Assembly: GCA_963665915.2 (NCBI GenBank) | Contig: CAXXSG010000002.1 | Location: 372,001 to 436,000 of the forward strand | Reading direction: 5' to 3' | DNA: 64,000 bases | Source of the DNA: JAFGRU01 sp963665915 | GTDB lineage: Bacteria > Desulfobacterota > Desulfuromonadia > Desulfuromonadales > JAAYDE01 | In this document: one piece after another, positions 59,500 to 64,000 of the stretch | Position numbering within the stretch: position 1 is the stretch's first letter | Layout of the letters: each line of letters begins with the position of its first letter | The notes under the pieces: model-generated | Databases searched by the model: none | Told to the model about the DNA's origin: nothing | The model's input: only the letters and a program-made list of their open reading frames with translations | Position numbers and translations under genes: made by a program

Positions 59500-60273
59500 T
59501 CATTTCTGTGCTTGAACTGCGCAACCGATAGCGCCGTTGAACTGGGGGTGGGCAGGGACCACAACCCTCGCTTTTGTTTTTTTCCGCAGGAGTTCCATCA
59601 GGGCTTTGTTCTTGGCGACTCCGCCGGTAACCACCAGGATGTCCAAGTCAAAGGGGCGGAGCATGGGAAGTACCCGTTTCAGAAGGGCGTTGTTGACTCC
59701 GGCGCAAAGATTTTCCAGCGGGTGGCCTTCGATGATTTTTCCGATCAGTTCGCTTTCGCCGAAAATGCCGCAGGTAGCATTGAGGGGGATGGGGTTTGTG
59801 GAGTGGCGGGAAAGTTCCTCCAGGGTAATGTCGAGTACGGCGGCCATACTTTCGAGATAACGGCCGGATGAAGCCGCACACTTGTCATTCATGACGAAAT
59901 CGACCAACAGACCTTTCTGAACCCGCGCTACCTTGGTGTCCTGACCGCCCATGTCCAGGAGGGTAAAGGTGGAATGGCCTGTTTGAAATTCCGCTCCTTT
60001 GCAGTGGGCCTGAATTTCAGGGATGACGCGTGCGTTTTCGAGGTTGATGTTGTTGCGGCCATAACCCGTGGCCACGATGGGAACAGGATTTTCTCCCGGA
60101 TCCAGGTCGATCCCCGCAGCGGAGAAATCAATGGCCAGTTTGCCTTCGTGAATGCTGCTGTATTGCTTGTAAAAAGGGATGGTATCAAAAGACTTGAACC
60201 AGAGGATGTGATCTTTCTCCAGCGCAACCATTTTAATCTGCCGGCTTCCCAGATCGAGGCCCATGCCGGTCAT
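59500..60273 (-). CDS. BcrAD/HgdC-like ATPase activator of a 2-hydroxyacyl-CoA dehydratase-type enzyme
   Basis: These homodimeric ATPases carry one [4Fe-4S] cluster between the subunits and inject an electron into a partner Fe-S enzyme with ATP hydrolysis. The 257-residue protein has the phosphate loop GLDLGSRQIKMVAL, the adenosine/phosphate motif LLDMGGQDTKVARVQ, and cluster cysteines in NDKCAASSGRYLES and CGIFGESELIGKI. The ATG overlaps the HgdB-like stop by 4 bases, so the partner is the neighbour at 60270-61256. It resembles HgdC and E. coli YjiL. Confidence 0.9.
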   Translation of the reverse strand: MTGMGLDLGSRQIKMVALEKDHILWFKSFDTIPFYKQYSSIHEGKLAIDFSAAGIDLDPGENPVPIVATGYGRNNINLENARVIPEIQAHCKGAEFQTGHSTFTLLDMGGQDTKVARVQKGLLVDFVMNDKCAASSGRYLESMAAVLDITLEELSRHSTNPIPLNATCGIFGESELIGKIIEGHPLENLCAGVNNALLKRVLPMLRPFDLDILVVTGGVAKNKALMELLRKKTKARVVVPAHPQFNGAIGCAVQAQK

Positions 60274-61256
60274 GTCGCCCCCTTGGCTGCCCGGAGCATT
60301 TCCAGAAAGCTTTCAATTCGAATCCGTGAGCGGGCGTCCAGAGGTGCCGGTTGATCGCCTTCCAGGGTCAGAACCGGGAGACGGAGGTTTTCCCGCAGGA
60401 CAATATCCTCAATCTGGCGGAAGCAGAAAGACTGAACATAATGAATGACGCCGTCGATTCGACGTTTTTCCAGTTCCCGTTGGATATCCTCAAGGCGGTA
60501 AAAAATGCCGTAAGGGTAGGTGTACTGCAGATATTGGTCAACGATATCGGGCGTTGCAAAGGGCATGGTGAACTGCCTCTGGGTTTCGTTGAAAACAACC
60601 CGGGCATCCAGCATCTCGAGCGCCGGGTAGAGGTCGGGGTATATGGGCGGGACCCCCACATAGGCGAGACGCAAATCCTCGTTCAGGGGGTGGCGCTGGG
60701 CGGCTATTTCCAAAAACGAATCGATTTCATCGGAAAAAGTTTCGATATCGCCGTTCATATCGGAAGAGCAGACCTGAAAATAGTGGTTTTCCCCACCGGT
60801 TACCAAATTTTCCTGCCAGGTCAGGCGGTCGATTTCATGGATTTTTCGGCGGATGAGATCAAGGCGTAATTTAGCCGCCTGTATTTGCGCGTCATCGACG
60901 TGAAAATGGGCCGCAAGGGAGTCGATCTGCTCGGTCAGGGCTTTTTTGGAGTGTTCGAATGGGTATGCGAAAGGCGTGGTTTTAATCCCCTGGGAGGATA
61001 GGACTTCCATCAGCGCTCGGGTGTTGGAGCAATCCCCCTCGGTTACGGAAACCACCTCACCGATGGCAAATTTTTGAATGGCCCCGTAGATTCCTTTTAT
61101 CCAACCGCACGTGTTGCGAGGAAAGCCGGCCATTTCCGCTTCTTCGATCAGTTCCTGAGGATTGTCATGGGTGACGAACAGGTTATTGAGATCTATGATT
61201 GTTTCACCGGCGGCGAGGGGAATTTCCAGAGGAATGGTAGTGGTGATGCCGACCAT
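60270..61256 (-). CDS. HgdB/YjiM-like Fe-S protein (2-hydroxyacyl-CoA dehydratase D-component family)
   Basis: A 328-residue protein of the HGD-D (COG1775) family. Recognisable family pieces are IPLEIPLAAGETIIDLN, RNTCGWIKGIYGAI, VVSVTEGDCSNTRALMEV and VIHYVQSFCFRQIEDIVLRE. These cysteines, three in the conserved positions, suggest one [4Fe-4S] cluster. Unlike true 2-hydroxyglutaryl-CoA dehydratases, which have two such subunits, only one is encoded here, as in YjiM or double-cubane-type proteins. It lies between a 3-TM protein and the activator, overlapping the activator by 4 bases. Substrate unknown. Confidence 0.85.
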   Translation of the reverse strand: MVGITTTIPLEIPLAAGETIIDLNNLFVTHDNPQELIEEAEMAGFPRNTCGWIKGIYGAIQKFAIGEVVSVTEGDCSNTRALMEVLSSQGIKTTPFAYPFEHSKKALTEQIDSLAAHFHVDDAQIQAAKLRLDLIRRKIHEIDRLTWQENLVTGGENHYFQVCSSDMNGDIETFSDEIDSFLEIAAQRHPLNEDLRLAYVGVPPIYPDLYPALEMLDARVVFNETQRQFTMPFATPDIVDQYLQYTYPYGIFYRLEDIQRELEKRRIDGVIHYVQSFCFRQIEDIVLRENLRLPVLTLEGDQPAPLDARSRIRIESFLEMLRAAKGAT

Positions 61257-61259
61257 TGA

Positions 61260-61592
61260 TCAGTCGCCTCGAATAAACAGGAAATAGATGATGAGGCCGA
61301 CCATGACCGCACCCGCACCAATGAAGACCAGAAGTATCGGGTTGTTTAAGCCTTCTATTTCGGTACCTCTTTCCATTGTGTAGGAAAGAAGAAAGGCAAA
61401 ACCAGTGACCCCGATAATCGTGGCAAAGAGGAGGCGGAGCTTGAAAAGGAGGCACAAAAGGGAAACGACCACCATGGTAATCAGGAACCAGGGTTCCGTG
61501 ACCAGGTCGCCGATGTTCATGTTCTCCAGATATTCCATGACTTGTTCCGTCTGGAAATTGCTGAAGAAATCTGTGATAGAGGACCAATCCAT
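61260..61592 (-). CDS. small membrane protein of the HgdB/HgdC-like operon
   Basis: A 110-residue protein with three hydrophobic segments (WFLITMVVVSLLCLLFKLRL, LLFATIIGVTGFAFLLSYTM, ILLVFIGAGAVMVGLIIYFL) and an amphipathic N-terminus. It is the first gene of the three-gene unit and ends 3 bases before the HgdB-like start, so co-translation is likely. Family not recognised. It might anchor the enzyme at the membrane or connect it to quinones; this is a guess. Confidence 0.7.
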   Translation of the reverse strand: MDWSSITDFFSNFQTEQVMEYLENMNIGDLVTEPWFLITMVVVSLLCLLFKLRLLFATIIGVTGFAFLLSYTMERGTEIEGLNNPILLVFIGAGAVMVGLIIYFLFIRGD

Positions 61593-61752
61593 AGCGCAAA
61601 ACTCAATGAGTAAAAAGTTAATTCACAGGTTGAAACTTTATCAATATTTTCTTGAAAAGAAAAATGGAAAAATGTGGTTTCAGTGTCCAACCACTACTAA
61701 AAGCAAGAGATTTTTTCACAATGCAAAAAAAATGCCCCATTTGATCTGCTCT

Positions 61753-62028
61753 TTAAAATGGCTCCTGGCCAAACTGAAGCCGCAGGCGCTCTTTGAGATC
61801 CTGCTCGTAAAACTCTTCCCTCGATAGGGAAAAGCGGTAATTGCGGCAATAAGTCATCAGGAGAGAGTAGGCCTCGTTGATTTCCCGAATTTTTTTCGGA
61901 TTCTTCTCGCCACTGTCCGGGTGAAAGCGCTTGACGAGAATACGATGGCGGACCTTGATTTCCTCAAGGGTTGCTCTGTCCCGCAGATTGAGAGTTCTTA
62001 TAGCGGCTTGAAACTGGTCAAATGTCAC
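61753..62028 (-). CDS. small DnaJ-domain protein
   Basis: A 91-residue protein that is almost only a J domain: LNLRDRATLEEIKVRHRIL, the HPD tripeptide at residues 36-38 (RFHPDSGEKN) and INEAYSLLMTYCRNY, then a charged tail. J domains stimulate DnaK ATPase; the protein lacks the zinc and C-terminal domains of DnaJ. GTG 62028 with ggag 6 bases upstream is preferred to TTG 62040. It is transcribed on its own, 160 bases before the 3-TM gene. Confidence 0.8.
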   Translation of the reverse strand: MTFDQFQAAIRTLNLRDRATLEEIKVRHRILVKRFHPDSGEKNPKKIREINEAYSLLMTYCRNYRFSLSREEFYEQDLKERLRLQFGQEPF

Positions 62029-62411
62029 TGGGGACTCCAATCGCTAATTCCGGCAATGGACACGGAGGAAAACAATATCTGCTGAAGGCCTTTCCCCCAA
62101 GCGGAATCTCAGTCGCATTCAATATGGGTTTAATAACTTAGAGAAATTATGAAATGAAAGCGGGTGTTATTACAAGCTAAAAGATGAGAAAGCTCGGATG
62201 CTTGGTCAAGGTTTGCTTTCTGTCGCTTTAATAGGGTCTTTTAATAAATTTGATGGACCGAAAGGAGCCTGAGACAACGCGTGAATACCGCCAAAAACGA
62301 CATGGTAAAACTGCCTTCGGGACCAAGATTGCTCCTTGACACCGGCTTTCAATCCTCCTATATTCGGCATGGAAATCATTTCATATTTTTAACCGGGTTG
62401 GGGAGGGAAAG
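62029..62411. other. intergenic region before the amino-acid transporter operon
   Basis: No gene is visible. It contains the promoter candidate at 62336-62364 for the ABC operon and, on the other side, the start of the J-domain gene. Confidence 0.5.
62336..62364 (+). promoter_or_regulatory. sigma-70 promoter candidate for the ABC transporter operon
   Basis: TTGACA (62336-62341), 17 bases, then TATATT (62359-62364): a close match to the consensus, 48 bases before the start codon of the substrate-binding protein. Confidence 0.7.
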
Positions 62412-63170
62412 ATGATGCTAAAAGGAAGATTGTGGAGCGGATTGATTCTTTCGGTTTTTCTGGTTTGCAGCAGTGCGGGTCTTTCACTGGCTTTGGAGAA
62501 GTCCTACATAAACGGGATCGACGCCAACTTCCCGCCGTTTGCTTATGTAGACAAGACGGGCCAGCCCAGTGGTTTCGACATTGATGCGACCAACTGGATT
62601 GCCAAAAAGATGGGTTTTAAAATCAAGCACCAGCCCATGGATTGGGACGGCATCATTCCCAACCTGGTGGCAAAGAAAATCGATTTTGTCGCTTCGGGAA
62701 TGAGCATTACCGAGGACAGAGCAAAGGTCGTCAATTTCAGCAACCCCTATTGGGTAATCAAACAGATTTTTGTCACCAAGAAGGGCTCCAGCCTGACCGT
62801 TGAGGATGTCAAGATCAAAGGGGGCGCCCTGGGTGTCCAACGCGGTACATCCGAAGCGGAATGGCTCAAGGATGAGGCGGCCAAAAACGGCTGGAAATTT
62901 GAATTGAAATATTACGATTCAGCCCCTCTGGCCATTGAGGATGTGGTCAACGGCCGTATTGTGGCGGCAGCCATGGATGATGCTCCGGCCAAGGATGCGA
63001 CTGCCAAGAAACCGGTTCAGATTATCGGCACCTTCGGCATGGATGAAGAGATGTTCGGGATTGCCGTCCGCAAGGAAGACAAGGAACTCCTGGCGGCTCT
63101 CAACCAGGGACTTGAACTCCTCATGGCCGATCCTTACTGGGAAGAACTGGTTGAAAAATATCTCAAGTAA
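62412..63170 (+). CDS. polar amino-acid ABC transporter substrate-binding protein
   Basis: A periplasmic family 3 binding protein of 252 residues. It has a signal peptide (SGLILSVFLVCSSAGLSLA, cleavage near residue 27), the family motif PSGFDIDATNWIAKKMGF, WDGIIPNLVAKKIDFVASGM and SITEDRAKVVNFSNPY. It is closest in layout to the ArtJ/GlnH type; ligand not certain. ATG 62412 or 62415 with ggggaggg upstream. A terminator-like hairpin (63201-63237) and a second inverted repeat follow before the permease. Confidence 0.9.
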   Translation: MMLKGRLWSGLILSVFLVCSSAGLSLALEKSYINGIDANFPPFAYVDKTGQPSGFDIDATNWIAKKMGFKIKHQPMDWDGIIPNLVAKKIDFVASGMSITEDRAKVVNFSNPYWVIKQIFVTKKGSSLTVEDVKIKGGALGVQRGTSEAEWLKDEAAKNGWKFELKYYDSAPLAIEDVVNGRIVAAAMDDAPAKDATAKKPVQIIGTFGMDEEMFGIAVRKEDKELLAALNQGLELLMADPYWEELVEKYLK

Positions 63171-63200
63171 AACTTGAAGGTTTAAAGTGCAACAATTTAA

Positions 63201-63237
63201 AAAACCGGAAGGTGGTGCTTGTACCCCTTCCGGTTTT
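63201..63237 (+). terminator. terminator between binding protein and permease
   Basis: Stem aaaaccggaagg (from 63201) with its complement ccttccggtttt (ending 63237) and a T-run. Typical of operons where the binding protein is made in excess over the permease. Confidence 0.8.
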
Positions 63238-63246
63238 TCTATCTAT

Positions 63247-63280
63247 AAATGTTCCCGGGAAAAATTCATCGGGAACATTT
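63247..63280. promoter_or_regulatory. 10-bp inverted repeat between binding protein and permease
   Basis: aaatgttccc (63247-63256) and gggaacattt (63271-63280) are perfect complements with a 14-base loop. It may be a second hairpin in the intercistronic region, protecting the upstream mRNA end. Confidence 0.5.
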
Positions 63281-63319
63281 GGGCCATAAAATATTTACTT
63301 CTTTTGCGCGGGATCTGAC

Positions 63320-63997
63320 ATGCCGGAAGCTTTTCTGGTCATAAAAGAGTCGCTTCCGTACCTTCTGCAGGGAATGGGGGTGACTGCGGCGGCCGTTGTC
63401 GGAGCCATGTTTTTTGGTTTGCTCATTGGTGTGGTCTTGGCGGTTCTGCAGGTTTACGGACCCCGGCTTCTGGGCAGAATAGCCGGCCTTTATGTGTGGT
63501 TTTTTCGGGGAGTTCCGGTACTTGTTCTCCTTTTCCTTTTTTATTTCGGCCTCTTTTCCCTCATTGGCCTTAATCTGAGCGCTTTTTCCTCTGTTATTCT
63601 CGTCCTCGGGATGACCAGTGGCGCCTATCAGTCGCAAATTTACCGGGGTGCTATCGAATCCCTCCCCTATGGCCAGCTTAAGGCCGCGCGCGCTCTTGGA
63701 ATGAGTGACTGCAAGGCGATTACAAACATTATTCTTCCGCAGGCCCTGCGTCTTTCAGTCCCCGGTTTTTCCAACGAATACTCCATCATTCTCAAGGATT
63801 CGGCCTTGGCGTTTGTCCTCGGGACGTCCGAGATCATGGCCCGTACCCATTTCGTGGCTTCCAGGACCTATCAACACCTGCCCCTGTATGTGACCGCGGG
63901 CATCCTTTACTTTATTTTGACCTGGCTCGGTGTCAAAGCGCTTCGCAGACTGGAAGATAAGGCCCGGATACCGGGATATTCACACCATCATGGATAA
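63320..63997 (+). CDS. polar amino-acid ABC transporter permease
   Basis: A 225-residue inner-membrane permease with five hydrophobic segments of the HisM/GlnP family. It shows GMGVTAAAVVGAMFFGLLIG, FFRGVPVLVLLFLFYFG, and the EAA loop (GAIESLPYGQLKAARALGMS) that contacts the ATPase, ending with KDSALAFVLGTSEIMARTHF. It is 149 bases after the binding protein. ATG 63320 has no strong Shine-Dalgarno. The next gene begins in the window's last 11 bases. Confidence 0.9.
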   Translation: MPEAFLVIKESLPYLLQGMGVTAAAVVGAMFFGLLIGVVLAVLQVYGPRLLGRIAGLYVWFFRGVPVLVLLFLFYFGLFSLIGLNLSAFSSVILVLGMTSGAYQSQIYRGAIESLPYGQLKAARALGMSDCKAITNIILPQALRLSVPGFSNEYSIILKDSALAFVLGTSEIMARTHFVASRTYQHLPLYVTAGILYFILTWLGVKALRRLEDKARIPGYSHHHG

Positions 63998-64000
63998 AAC
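63990..64000 (+). CDS. possible start of an ATP-binding subunit, cut by the window edge
   Basis: An ATG at 63990 overlaps the permease stop (TAA 63995-63997) and encodes only MDK before the sequence ends. The ABC ATPase gene is expected here by operon context, but nothing beyond the start codon can be seen. Confidence 0.3.

Overview
The window looks like a chromosomal stretch from an anaerobic delta-type proteobacterium of the Desulfuromonadales group (Geobacter/Pelobacter/Desulfuromonas relatives). This is inferred from the gene content and order: a maf/yceF-dnaE-accA-rlpA block, a frdCAB/sdhCAB complex of the Geobacter kind, rpsB-tsf-pyrH-frr, a single-chain pyruvate carboxylase, many sigma-54 response regulators, chemoreceptors, and a 2-hydroxyacyl-CoA dehydratase-like Fe-S protein with its ATPase activator. 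No rRNA, tRNA, CRISPR array or intact insertion sequence was seen.

Layout. 1-4.65 kb holds remains of a capsular polysaccharide locus: kpsE, kpsT and kpsM with a lipoprotein on the minus strand, then an rmlB fragment. Several frames are broken, mostly by what look like single extra bases. 5.0-6.9 kb carries a poly-glycine lipoprotein built of eight repeats and a MazG-like pyrophosphohydrolase. 7.3-14.4 kb is housekeeping: an m7GTP pyrophosphatase, DNA polymerase III alpha, AccA, RlpA and a cysteine-cluster protein. 14.7-19.9 kb has tgt and the succinate dehydrogenase/fumarate reductase operon, followed by a stand-alone Cas6-family RAMP endoribonuclease at 19.9-20.9 kb. 21.4-29.7 kb has enolase and, divergently, an envelope/RNA-maturation operon: phoH-like, 7TM-HD hydrolase, ybeY, an undecaprenol/diacylglycerol kinase-phosphatase fusion, corC and lnt.

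31.2-34.4 kb is the translation cluster rpsB-tsf-pyrH-frr. It is followed by a sigma-54 regulator, an NfeD/slipin pair (36.0-38.2 kb), pyruvate carboxylase (38.4-41.9 kb), a thioesterase and the ydbH-ynbE-ydbL lipid-transport operon (42.5-45.8 kb). 46.0-50.3 kb has cyanase, a 49-residue cysteine-containing lipoprotein missed by length-limited gene calling, a dihydrolipoamide-dehydrogenase-like flavoprotein lacking the usual catalytic dyad, an AsmA-like protein and a class II aldolase. 50.5-59.2 kb is a signalling island on the minus strand: a frameshifted chemoreceptor, CheW, a small cysteine-rich protein, a sigma-54 regulator with its PAS histidine kinase, and a chemoreceptor ending in a hemerythrin domain. 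59.5-61.6 kb is a three-gene unit with a 3-TM protein, a HgdB/YjiM-like protein and a HgdC-like activator. The right edge has a DnaJ-domain protein and the start of a polar amino-acid ABC transporter operon.

How they fit together: central metabolism is organised around reductive C4 chemistry (pyruvate carboxylase plus the sdh/frd complex), and envelope lipid and lipoprotein biogenesis is unusually well represented (lnt, ydbH operon, AsmA-like protein, kinase/PAP2 fusion). The signalling island couples redox or oxygen sensing to chemotaxis and sigma-54 transcription. The observations most worth following are the orphan Cas6, the HgdB/HgdC unit with its membrane partner, the hemerythrin chemoreceptor and its near-identical neighbour, and the dyad-less Lpd-like protein.
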